A DNA stretch of 64,000 bases from assembly GCA_913063265.1 (NCBI GenBank), contig CAJXZG010000010.1, positions 1-64,000 on the forward strand. Reading direction: 5' to 3'. The notes beneath the pieces are model-generated. The model was given only the letters and a program-made list of their open reading frames with translations. It had not been told where the DNA came from and did no database searches. The position numbers and the translations under genes were made by a program. Every line of letters starts with the position of its first letter. The first letter of the stretch is position 1. Shown here piece by piece: positions 52,525 through 61,076 of the stretch. This DNA comes from an uncultured Prolixibacteraceae bacterium (GTDB taxonomy: Bacteria; Bacteroidota; Bacteroidia; Bacteroidales; Prolixibacteraceae).

Positions 52525-55059
52525 ATGAAACATATTTTTATCGTCGTTTTAATCTTATTTGCTCAAGCTTCAGTTTTTGGACAGACGTTTAAAACCATTG
52601 CACCCAACGAAGCTTATTACGGACTGCAGGAAAAAGAAATTCAGGGAGTAAGCATCAAACAAGCATATAATTATCCGATTATTCGTCATTTGTATCGGGT
52701 TAATAAAAATACGCTGGCCTTAACGATTCATGCACAAGCACCTTTAAACAAAGGAACACAGGAATACGTTCCGCATCCAACCGATAGCATTTTTGTTCCG
52801 AATGGGAAACAGGTTCCGGAGCATCTTTTTAAGGAAGCACTTATTGATGAATACCTGTCGCCTGAGCAACGTGCTGCCGGAAGTGCAGGAATACATATGT
52901 TTTTTTATCGAGAAGGCAAACCTTTTGGCTGGATTGTTGGAAGAGAAAAGAAACACTATTGGCCAATTCAGCCTATGCTTGGCGAAGCATTAAATATCGA
53001 TCTGGCAGAGAATGTGAAAAGCTACAAATTGTATTCTGTGAACAACATACTCTCGCCATCAAAAGTATACCGAAAAACCAAACCGCACAAAAAAGCTTCT
53101 ACTGGTTCTGGATATGGAGGAGCACTGGGCGCGTATCACGAAATTTACCTGGAGTTTGATGGCGCTTTAACCGAGGATGAGGCCTATGTTTTAAGAACCG
53201 ATGTTAACCTGGTAGAAAACTCTGAATTAAAATTTACACTCGATTCAAAATCAATACGAAGCGAAGCAATCCAGGTAAACCAAAATGGTTATGAATTAGG
53301 ACAAGCTTCAAAACAGGCTTTTCTTTCGTTTTGGCTGGGAAATGGTGGCAGTGTGGATTACAGCAGTTTTTCCATGTTTGAAGTTTGTGAAGCGCAAAAT
53401 GGAAATCCAGTTTTTAAAGGAGAAATAAAATTGAAAACCAAGGCTAATCAGCCTGAATTAACTTCTAGAAAGCACGGTGAAGAAAATCAGTCGAAAACCA
53501 ATTTTTATGTACTCGACTTTAGCGAATTGAATCAATCCGGAAAATATTACGTGCATATTATTGGTTTGGGTAAATCTTTTGATTTCGAAATAAAAAAAGG
53601 GGTTTGGGAAGATGCTTTCAAAAAACAAATGTTTGGTTTTTATGCCCAAAGAAGCGGTTGCAGTTTAGAACCCGAAGTAAGTGCTTTTGTCAGAAAAAGA
53701 AATTTTCATCCCGAAGATACCCCCATCAGAAATGTTGACAAGGACAAGTTTTATGGTCATTTGGATCCTGATATTCGCCAGCAACATTCTTTATTCGATC
53801 AAATAAAATTTAGCATCGATATCACCTCTAACAACATGCAGGCCTGGGGTGGCTGGGCCGACGCAGCCGATTACGACAGAAATATCCGTCATGTATCTGC
53901 AGCCCGGAAAATGATTGAATTGTATTTGCTAAATCCAGAGTATTTTGAAAATCAAGTTCTTACTTTACCCGAAACAGAAAACCAAATACCGGATATTATT
54001 GACGAAGCACTGTGGTGTTTGGAACTCTGGCGCAGAACGCAGGAAAAAGATGGGGAAGTAATATATGGAATTGAGTCGATTGCTCATCCCCGCCGTGGAG
54101 AACCCAGTTGGTACGATTCTTTACCGGTTGCTGTAATTCCCGGAAGTCCGTCGGATGCCTGTACTTATGCTTCGGCTGCTGCACTCGCGGCTTTGGCCTT
54201 TAATAACTACGATGCCGAATTGGCTGATAAATACCTTGAAAGTGCAAAACTTGCCTATCAGTGGGCTAAGGAAAATATTTCGAATACGAGGTATGAAAAG
54301 AAAAAAGCTTCGGATACTGATAGAATTCTGGCCAGCCTGAGTTTGTATAAAAGCACATCGGAAAAAAAGTATGAAAAGGATTTTACAAATCTGGTAAAAG
54401 GTAAAAATGGAGAGGTAAATGTGAATACCGGAGCAGCAAGCGCTTTGTTTTTCTACCAGGAGCAAAACTCATCGGGGAAGAAAACAGAGAAGCTAAAAAC
54501 TGAGATTCGAAATCAAATAATTAAAAAAGCGGACAGATTGATTGCCGGGGCGAAAGAATCCAATTATTTTCTTTTGCGCGAGCCCAACAATCCCTACGAT
54601 TACTGGATCATTGAAAGTCGGAATTCTTCATATCTGATATTTGCCCATCAAATTACCAACGATGATAAATACCTGAACTCTTTGGTTAAAGCAAGCCAGT
54701 TTTCAATGGGGGCAAATCCGCTGAATTTAAGTTATACAACTGGTATTGGTACCCGGTATATCGAACCATTTTTACTCGATTGTGAATATGGCGGAATTAA
54801 CTGGCCTGTAGGAATTGCGGCTTATGGCCCATCCATAGTCAATCCAAAAGGTCTCCCTGAAAATAGTTGGGGCTGGGACAAAAGAAAAGCCGAAAGTTAT
54901 GGAAATTTGATGATGCCCAAATCGGTAATCGATTGGCCAATGTATGAGTTGTATTTCAGGTACATGGGATATCCGGCAATTAACGAATTTACAGTTCATC
55001 AGGGAATGGCAGAGCAGTTGTTTCGCTGGGGATATTTAGCAAGTATTTTTAATGATTAA
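52525..55059 (+). CDS. Divergent GH9-family protein, secreted
   Basis: 844 residues, signal peptide 1-19 (ending VFGQ). The N-terminal 240 residues are a beta domain without clear assignment, then an Ig-like CelD-type domain (IQVNQNGYELGQASKQAFLSFW, about 250-355, the usual GH9 N-domain start), then the barrel. WGGWADAADYDRN has Asp446 and Asp449 in place of DAGD. LPETENQIPDIIDEALWCLELWRRTQ follows, and the proposed acid Glu821 lies in INEFTVHQGMAEQLF. No T9SS domain is present, in contrast to its neighbour. The change of Gly to Ala in DAAD and the ADYDR block suggest a non-cellulase subgroup. It follows the first GH9 gene by 9 nt, so they are co-transcribed. Confidence 0.85.
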   Translation: MKHIFIVVLILFAQASVFGQTFKTIAPNEAYYGLQEKEIQGVSIKQAYNYPIIRHLYRVNKNTLALTIHAQAPLNKGTQEYVPHPTDSIFVPNGKQVPEHLFKEALIDEYLSPEQRAAGSAGIHMFFYREGKPFGWIVGREKKHYWPIQPMLGEALNIDLAENVKSYKLYSVNNILSPSKVYRKTKPHKKASTGSGYGGALGAYHEIYLEFDGALTEDEAYVLRTDVNLVENSELKFTLDSKSIRSEAIQVNQNGYELGQASKQAFLSFWLGNGGSVDYSSFSMFEVCEAQNGNPVFKGEIKLKTKANQPELTSRKHGEENQSKTNFYVLDFSELNQSGKYYVHIIGLGKSFDFEIKKGVWEDAFKKQMFGFYAQRSGCSLEPEVSAFVRKRNFHPEDTPIRNVDKDKFYGHLDPDIRQQHSLFDQIKFSIDITSNNMQAWGGWADAADYDRNIRHVSAARKMIELYLLNPEYFENQVLTLPETENQIPDIIDEALWCLELWRRTQEKDGEVIYGIESIAHPRRGEPSWYDSLPVAVIPGSPSDACTYASAAALAALAFNNYDAELADKYLESAKLAYQWAKENISNTRYEKKKASDTDRILASLSLYKSTSEKKYEKDFTNLVKGKNGEVNVNTGAASALFFYQEQNSSGKKTEKLKTEIRNQIIKKADRLIAGAKESNYFLLREPNNPYDYWIIESRNSSYLIFAHQITNDDKYLNSLVKASQFSMGANPLNLSYTTGIGTRYIEPFLLDCEYGGINWPVGIAAYGPSIVNPKGLPENSWGWDKRKAESYGNLMMPKSVIDWPMYELYFRYMGYPAINEFTVHQGMAEQLFRWGYLASIFND

Positions 55060-55150
55060 CTTGGTGAAACTCTGTGTCTACTTTGTGTAGCTTCGTGTAA
55101 CTATAATTACACAGAGATGCTCAAAGAATGCACAAAGGTGCTTAAAGACA
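55060..55150. repeat. Inverted intergenic repeat, CTTTGTG/CTCTGTG family, copy 1
   Basis: Left arm GGTGAAACTCTGTGTCTACT...TTCGTGTAA and right arm, read backwards, GCACCTTTGTGCATTCTTTG...CTCTGTGTAA, separated by a short AT spacer. The same words recur at 58480-58575 and, more diverged, in the flanks of the GxxExxY gene. Confidence 0.55.
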
Positions 55151-55173
55151 GAAAAAACTAAAATTGACCTAAA

Positions 55174-57079
55174 ATGAATAATACCAAAATTCTAACCTTT
55201 ATCATCCTCTTTCTTCTTGGATTTCAGCAAATCGATGCAAGCGATAAACCAAACTTTATCTGGATCAATTGTGAAGATATCAGTCCAAACCTTGGTTGTT
55301 ATGGCGATGATTATGCAACAACTCCCAACATCGATGCATTGGCTGAAAGCGGAATAGTTTTTACCGAAGCATTTTCTGCAGCACCAATTTGTACACCTTC
55401 CCGTACATCATTAATTACAGGTGTTTATGCAACATCAATAGGAACGCAGCATTTAAGAAGTATGGTAGAGCGAGATCCCCGAATTAAAACAATTGCTGAA
55501 TTAATGAGTAACGCAGGATATTTTACATCCAATAGTGCCAAGACCGATTACAACTTCGACCCAACAGGTATTTGGGAATACTGGAAACAGGACGAAGCTC
55601 CATGGCGACAAAGAAAAGATGACAGACCTTTTTTCTCAATGTTTGTTTATGGAATGACACATGAAGGCAGCACCAATAAACCAGATAATTGGGAGAAAAA
55701 CACTGCGGGTTGGCCCAAAGAAAAGTTTCATAAAGATCCTAATGTTTTTGTTCCACCTTACTTTCCAAACAACGATGTTTTTAAAAAAATATACAATCGT
55801 TACTACGACAATATCACGGTTTTTGATGAAACAGTTGGGGAAATTATCGAAAACCTGAAGAACGATGATTTGCTGGAGAATACTTTTGTGTTTTTCTGAT
55901 CACGGTACAGGTTTGCCACGTTATAAAAGGTGGTTAAACAATACCGGAATTCATGTTCCGCTTGTGGTTCATATTCCGGAGAAATACAAAAAACTGGTTG
56001 AGGTTAAACAAGGAAGCTCCGTTGATGATTTGGTGAATTTGGTGGATTTGCCTTCAACCGTTTTGTCTATTGCTGATGTTCCAATTCCTGAGATAATTGA
56101 GGGACAGGCATTTTTGGGTCAGCAAAAAGAAGCACCACGAAAATATATTTACACTACTCGAAGCCGTGCAGACAATATGTACGAAATGTCGCGTTCCATT
56201 CGCGATAAAAGATTTATATATATCAAACACGGACTTCCACATGTTGCTTATATGCAACCCGGTTTTATTTTTGATGAAAAGAAAGAGAGTTTTGCAGAAT
56301 TACACCGACTTTACAATTTAAATGAGTTACCGGCGGAAACAACGAAAATGTATAAGCCAAAGGGACGGGAAGAACTTTACGATCTTGAAAACGATCCCTT
56401 CGAACTGAATAACCTTGCTGATGACCCGAATTATAAAAAGATAAAAAATAAATTAAAAGATGAACTGGCGGATTGGCAAATTAAAACACATGATACCGGC
56501 TTATTTCATGAAGCTGAATATATGTGGGAATCCAGGGATTCGAATCCGTATAACTGGAGTCGTGAACAACCTGAAAAAAGAATTAAAAGCCTGGTTGAAA
56601 TTTCCTCAAATATTGGCGATAAAGATGCAAATTTCTGGTTGTCAAAATTAAAAGACAAAGATCCTGCGGTAAGGTACTGGGCTGTGATTGGCTTACACGC
56701 ATTGAATGACAACTCTTTAAAAGTGATTGAAGCATTAGACAAAGCCCTGGAAGATGAAAATCCAACCGTAGCCATTTCTGCAGCTTTAACAATGCTTGAG
56801 TACAAAACTTCGGATAAAGCACTTGATGTACTAGGAAAATATATGTTGGATGATCGACCTTATGTTTCTTTATATGCATCGCGTTGTACAGAACTGGCCG
56901 GGATAAAAGCTAAACCTTTGATTCCTGTTATGTACGAAGTGTTGGAGAAAAATAAAAAACAAGAAGGCGTACCAAGTAACCATAAAGTGTACAAAGATTT
57001 TGAATTTGCCTCTTTTACCAGCTGGTCGATAAAATATGCTTTGCACATTTGTGGGGAGGATATTGATTATTCATTTTAA
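55174..57079 (+). pseudogene. S1 sulfatase with HEAT-like C-terminus, interrupted by a frameshift
   Basis: The first frame (55174-55899, 241 residues) has a signal peptide (ending IDAS), FIWINCEDISPNLGCYG, the formylglycine motif Cys73-T-P-S-R77, and ends ENTFVFF at a TGA (55897-55899). The next frame (from 55865) continues CFSDHGTGLPRYKRWLNN, which is what should follow FF; SDHG carries the metal-binding Asp-His. One extra T in the T5 run 55891-55895 would join both into a protein of about 635 residues. After the sulfatase domain (LYDLENDPFELNNLADDP) come HEAT-like repeats (DPAVRYWAVIGLHALND; NPTVAISAALTMLEY). So the gene is either newly inactivated or the base is a sequence error. It lies in the GntR-type cluster. 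Confidence 0.85.
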
Positions 57080-57282
57080 GAATATATTTTATAAGTGCAA
57101 TTACAAAAACTATTGGATTTCTCATTAAACTCTCCCTCACTCCCTCTCTTCGAGAAGAGAGGGAAGATTGTTACGCAGAAACAATAAGGGTGAGTTATAA
57201 AATAGAAGTATTTCGAAACCAATAATTATTATTTAACATTCAATTTTGTTATTAAGTAGAACATAATCAAATAAATAAATCA
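57080..57282. other. Intergenic region between sulfatase and GH27 genes
   Basis: 203 nt with the perfect palindrome CCCTCTCTTCGAGAAGAGAGGG-type element at 57142-57163 (11-bp arms). It resembles dispersed G/C-purine repeats of Bacteroidota. It may form a stable hairpin in the transcript and act as a processing or partial stop signal; no T-run follows. Confidence 0.5.
57142..57163. repeat. Perfect 22-bp palindrome
   Basis: Arms CCCTCTCTTCG and CGAAGAGAGGG meet without a spacer (CCCTCTCTTC-GA-GAAGAGAGGG in effect). It lies in the transcript between the frameshifted sulfatase and GH27. Likely a dispersed repeat element. Confidence 0.55.
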
Positions 57283-58479
57283 ATGAAACAACTAACATTA
57301 TTTTTAATATCAATTATCTTCTTGTTCTCGAATGCAACAGCACAAGAAGGATTTGACAAACTTGCGTTAACACCGCCAATGGGCTGGAACAGTTGGAATA
57401 CTTTCAGGCTGGAAATTAACGAAGACCTTGTAAAAGAGGTAGCCGATGTTTTTATCGAAAAAGGTCTAAAAGATGCCGGTTACGAATTTGTAGTTATCGA
57501 CGATGGCTGGCAAATCGATCGCGATGAGGAAGGAAATATTATCACAAACCCTGATAAATTTCCATCAGGAATAAAAGATTTGGCCGATTATGTACACACC
57601 AAGGGATTAAAATTTGGGATTTATTCCGATGCAGGTTACGAAACCTGTGGAGGTTTTCCCGGTAGTTTGGGCTATGAATATCAGGACGCCCGGCAATATG
57701 CTGCCTGGGGTGTGGATTATTTAAAATACGATTGGTGCAACACAGGAAATCAAAGTGCACCCGACAGTTATTTGTTAATGCGAAACGCCATAGAAAAGGC
57801 AGGTCGACCGATTGTTTTTAGCATGTGCGAGTGGGGACTTTCGAAACCATGGGAGTGGGGCGAAGGAATTGGGAATCTTTGGCGTACAACTTTAGATATT
57901 CGTCCTTGCTGGGATTGTAGTAAAATGGGACATATTAACGAAGTACGAGTGGAGAATTTTATGGGATTTACAAAAATCCTCGACTTGCAGGAAGGATTGG
58001 AAATTTATGCCGGACCGGGGCACTGGAACGATCCCGATATGCTGGAAGTTGGAAACGGGGAGTTAACTTATGATGAAAATGTTGCCCACTTTAGTTTGTG
58101 GTGTATTTTGGCAGCTCCACTAATGTTGGGAAACGATGTTCGAAATATGTCGGACGAAATACTTGAAATTGTTACCAACAAAGAATTGATTGCTGTTAAC
58201 CAGGATCCTTTAGGGCGTCAGGGCAAAAAAGTTCGTGATGATGGCGATTTTGAAGTTTGGAGTAAAGAATTAAATGATGGAAGTAGGGCGGTGTGTTTGT
58301 TTAACCGTTCAGAAGAAGAAGCTGAATTTGGATTTACGTGGAGTGAAGTTGGTCTGCCTCAAAATATAGATTTTAAATTACGCGACCTTTGGTTAAAAGA
58401 AGAATTAGGAAAATTTGATGGAGAATACAAGGCTATAGTTCCATCACATGGGGTGGTTGTGGTGAAGGTTTATAATTAG
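57283..58479 (+). CDS. Alpha-galactosidase, glycoside hydrolase family 27
   Basis: 398 residues with a signal peptide (1-20, ending ATAQ). Barrel motifs: LTPPMGWNSWNTF (29-41), FVVIDDGWQ (69-77), the nucleophile Asp150 in YLKYDWCN, and the proposed acid/base Asp205 in LWRTTLDI. GPGHWNDPDMLEVGNG follows, and a C-terminal beta-sandwich with RAVCLFNRSEEEAEFGF completes the fold. The enzyme is a retaining alpha-galactosidase (some members act on alpha-N-acetylgalactosamine or beta-arabinopyranose). It would remove alpha-linked galactose from the polysaccharide attacked by the GH9-like enzymes. Next gene is a GH2 enzyme, 110 nt on with a repeat in between. Length and motifs fit the family fully. 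Confidence 0.96.
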   Translation: MKQLTLFLISIIFLFSNATAQEGFDKLALTPPMGWNSWNTFRLEINEDLVKEVADVFIEKGLKDAGYEFVVIDDGWQIDRDEEGNIITNPDKFPSGIKDLADYVHTKGLKFGIYSDAGYETCGGFPGSLGYEYQDARQYAAWGVDYLKYDWCNTGNQSAPDSYLLMRNAIEKAGRPIVFSMCEWGLSKPWEWGEGIGNLWRTTLDIRPCWDCSKMGHINEVRVENFMGFTKILDLQEGLEIYAGPGHWNDPDMLEVGNGELTYDENVAHFSLWCILAAPLMLGNDVRNMSDEILEIVTNKELIAVNQDPLGRQGKKVRDDGDFEVWSKELNDGSRAVCLFNRSEEEAEFGFTWSEVGLPQNIDFKLRDLWLKEELGKFDGEYKAIVPSHGVVVVKVYN

Positions 58480-58575
58480 TTTCTAACTCTGTGAAACTCT
58501 GAGTATTCTTTGTGCAACTCTGTGTTAAAGCTATTACACAAAGTCTCACAAAGTAGGTACAAAGAATCTCGAAGA
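58480..58575. repeat. Inverted intergenic repeat, CTTTGTG/CTCTGTG family, copy 2
   Basis: Left arm CTCTGTGAAACTCTGAGTAT...CTCTGTGTTA and right arm, read backwards, GATTCTTTGTACCTACTTTG...CTTTGTGTAA, with a short spacer. It is the same family as 55060-55150 and sits in the same kind of place, just upstream of a hydrolase start. Confidence 0.55.
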
Positions 58576-58589
58576 TTAAATCATTAATC

Positions 58590-60782
58590 ATGAAAAATTA
58601 CCTGTATTTAGTTTTGGTTGTTTTTTTATTTGTACAATGCTCAACGGAATCTTCAAAAAGGACAACAATTTCTTTAAAAGGATCCTGGCAAATTGCACAA
58701 AGTGTTATAGACCAAATTCCGGAAAAGTTTGAACGGGAAATTCCGGTTCCGGGTTTGGTGGATTTGGCTTTACCGGCTTTTGATAGTGTTGGGGTAAAAA
58801 CGCAAATAAGAAATTATTTCTGGTACAAAACAACATTTAATACAAATGCAGAAGATTCGCAAATAGCCATCCTAAAATTTCATAAGGTAAAGTACGGATT
58901 AAAAGCCTGGATTAATGGCTTTGAGATAGGGGAGAGTATGCTCAATTTTACCCCCGCAAAATTTCAGGTAAAGGAGTTTCTTCGAGAAGGTGAAAACGAA
59001 TTGATAGTCCGTGTTTTTGCCACACCCGACATGTTACCAGACTCGATAGTTTGGGGACACGATTTTGAAAAATTGAAATATATTCCCGGAATTTACGATG
59101 ATGTCCAGTTGATACTTACCAATCCACCCTTTATTAAAAATGTTCAGCTTGTTCCTCAAATCGAGGAAAGTAAAATCGATGTATTGTGTTGGTTAGAAGG
59201 GACAAAACAGAAAAATCAGATTTTAAATTACAAAATTACTGAAGTTAAAGGTGGGGCTGTAGTTGCCAAAGGGAAAGTAACTAAAGAACTGGAAAAAATT
59301 GATGGAGAAGACGGGGCTCAGTTTTCGATAGAAATCCCCGGTGCAAAACTTTGGTCGCCGGAAAATCCTTTTTTATATGAATTAGAAATTCAGACTGAGG
59401 AAGATTCGTACAAATCTAATTTTGGCATGCGCAATTTTAGGTTTAATCCGGAAACAAAACGAGCTGAATTAAACAATGCGTTGTATTATTTACGGGGAAC
59501 CAACATTTGTATTTTTCGTTTTTCTGAAGATGCGGTTCGAAATGATTTAATTTGGAATAAAGAATGGGTACGCGGATTGTATCGGAAAATGAAAGATTTG
59601 CATTACAACAGCTTTCGTTTTTGTATCGGATTTCCTCCCGGGTTTTGGTATGATTTGGCTGATGAAATGGGATTTGTTGTTCAGGATGAATACCCGATTT
59701 GGTATGGTGCCCGGCCCGAAATGTTTCCAACAACCTGGACGGCAACGGAGCTGGCTTTTGAATACAGCGAATGGATGAAGGAACGCTGGAATCATGCCTG
59801 TGTTTTAACCTGGGATGCACAAAACGAATCGCTTACAGATTTAACAGGGGAAGCATTAGAATTGGTTCGTCATCTCGACCGCTCCAACCGACCCTGGGAC
59901 AATGGTTATTCGCCACCCATGCGGGAAAGTGATCCTATAGAAACTCACCCTTATCGATTACAGAATTTTTTGGGAAAACGACCAGGAGTGCAAGGTCCAT
60001 TGTTTGATTATTTTACTGAAAAGCTAATTCCTGACAACGGACCAAGTGAATTATATCCTCCTGAAGATGGTGGAATATATCCTAATCCGATTATTATTAA
60101 TGAGTATCCGTTTTATTGGCTCAACCGTGATGGATTGCCAACCGGACTTACAAAATATATTTATCAAAATATTTTTCAGGAAGAGTTAAGCAAAGAAGCA
60201 TATCAATTAACTCATGCGCAGGTGGTTGCAAAACTTACGCAGTATTGGCGAGCGTATAGAACAAGCGCTGGAGTTCAGCATTTTGTGATGTTGGGATACT
60301 CACGTGGGCAAAATGAAAAAGATTATACAAGCGATAATTTTGTAGACGTTGCAAACCTAAAACTGGAACCTCAGTTTGAAAAGTATATGAAAAGTGCCAT
60401 GTATCCCGTTTGTATTTTAATCGACCGGTGGGAAGAGTGGTTTTGTAAAGAAACTCAAATTGAAATTCCGGTAAAATTGATAAATGACAATCCGGAATCA
60501 TGGAAAAACAGAGTAACTTTCCAATTGAAAAAGGGAGAAGATATTCTATCTCAGCTTGAAAAAGAAATTGAAATTCCGGGTTATGGATCTTTTGATTTTA
60601 CAGAAACAATTGACCGACCAAAGGAATTTGGATTTTATACAGTACTGGTTTCCTTCGAAGAAAATGGAGAAACTATATTTTCAGAATATAATTTTGAGGT
60701 AAGAAAAACAGAAGTCAAACAATACGAATCACCTTCAAAATGGGTGGATAAACAGTTTATTCATGCAAAAGAAAATGGATGA
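58590..60782 (+). CDS. Glycoside hydrolase family 2 protein, lipoprotein
   Basis: 730 residues with a lipoprotein signal and lipobox FVQC (Cys17). GH2 order: jelly roll with GSWQIAQSV and PVPGLVDLA (31-60) and WYKTTF, Ig-like domain with LWSPENPFLYELEIQ, then the barrel with YLRGTNICIFRFSED, RFCIGFPPGFWYDLADEMGFVVQDEYP, the acid/base candidate Glu413 in WDAQNESL and nucleophile candidate Glu505 in INEYPFYW. It is a relative of the GH2 gene at 12528, with the same PVPGL, PGIxDDV, LRGxN and FWYDLADE blocks, and lacks the extra C-terminal domain of true beta-galactosidases. Substrate unknown; presumably a beta-linked sugar of the cluster's polysaccharide. It is anchored in a membrane. Confidence 0.9.
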   Translation: MKNYLYLVLVVFLFVQCSTESSKRTTISLKGSWQIAQSVIDQIPEKFEREIPVPGLVDLALPAFDSVGVKTQIRNYFWYKTTFNTNAEDSQIAILKFHKVKYGLKAWINGFEIGESMLNFTPAKFQVKEFLREGENELIVRVFATPDMLPDSIVWGHDFEKLKYIPGIYDDVQLILTNPPFIKNVQLVPQIEESKIDVLCWLEGTKQKNQILNYKITEVKGGAVVAKGKVTKELEKIDGEDGAQFSIEIPGAKLWSPENPFLYELEIQTEEDSYKSNFGMRNFRFNPETKRAELNNALYYLRGTNICIFRFSEDAVRNDLIWNKEWVRGLYRKMKDLHYNSFRFCIGFPPGFWYDLADEMGFVVQDEYPIWYGARPEMFPTTWTATELAFEYSEWMKERWNHACVLTWDAQNESLTDLTGEALELVRHLDRSNRPWDNGYSPPMRESDPIETHPYRLQNFLGKRPGVQGPLFDYFTEKLIPDNGPSELYPPEDGGIYPNPIIINEYPFYWLNRDGLPTGLTKYIYQNIFQEELSKEAYQLTHAQVVAKLTQYWRAYRTSAGVQHFVMLGYSRGQNEKDYTSDNFVDVANLKLEPQFEKYMKSAMYPVCILIDRWEEWFCKETQIEIPVKLINDNPESWKNRVTFQLKKGEDILSQLEKEIEIPGYGSFDFTETIDRPKEFGFYTVLVSFEENGETIFSEYNFEVRKTEVKQYESPSKWVDKQFIHAKENG

Positions 60783-60928
60783 AAAGTATTGTTAAAAACC
60801 ATGTGTTAAATAAAGGTGCGGTTAGATGCTCAGTTTTCTTCTGTTATATAAATTATATTTGCTAAATTGTACGCTAATTCCCAGTCACATATAACTTCTT
60901 ACAAATCATCTTAAATTATTCTATAATT

Positions 60929-60948
60929 ATACTTGTACGTACAAGTAT
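60929..60948 (+). promoter_or_regulatory. Perfect GntR-type operator
   Basis: AT-ACTTGTACGTACAAGT-AT is a perfect 20-bp palindrome covering the -33 region of the promoter at 60954. The core TTGTACGTACAA recurs at 45442-45457 (one change) and 45414-45429 (two changes). The GntR/UTRA gene at 63442 is the most likely binder. Confidence 0.8.
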
Positions 60949-60953
60949 TTTTG

Positions 60954-60961
60954 TATATTTG
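60954..60961 (+). promoter_or_regulatory. Promoter -7 box for the GH9-like/GntR unit
   Basis: TATATTTG, an exact TAnnTTTG match, with TTG at 60933-60935, 18 nt upstream, inside the operator. Repressor bound to the palindrome would cover the -33 element. Transcription would begin near 60968 with a leader of about 110 nt. Confidence 0.65.
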
Positions 60962-61076
60962 TATTGTTATGCCGGTAACTCAGAAGTTATTCTGAATAAT
61001 TATCGGAGAAAACTTTAGTTAAATGCTTATCAAAAATGATAAGCCATAGTGAATTAAAGAACTTGACCATAAACTT

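Larger units (their letters stand above)
60783..61076. other. Regulatory intergenic region before the last GH9-like gene
   Basis: 294 nt holding the perfect GntR-type operator (60929-60948) and the TATATTTG promoter box (60954-60961). The rest is AT-rich with no gene or tRNA. It separates the GH2 gene from the GH9-like and GntR genes, so these have their own regulated promoter. Confidence 0.6.

Noticed and set aside
55891-55899. Programmed frameshift in the sulfatase gene
   Set aside because: T5 is short, there is no typical heptameric slippery site or clear downstream stimulator, and sulfatases are not known to need frameshifting. A deletion or sequence error is simpler; kept only as a possibility.
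57142-57163. Perfect palindrome read as an intrinsic terminator
   Set aside because: No T-run follows on either strand; it fits a dispersed repeat better.
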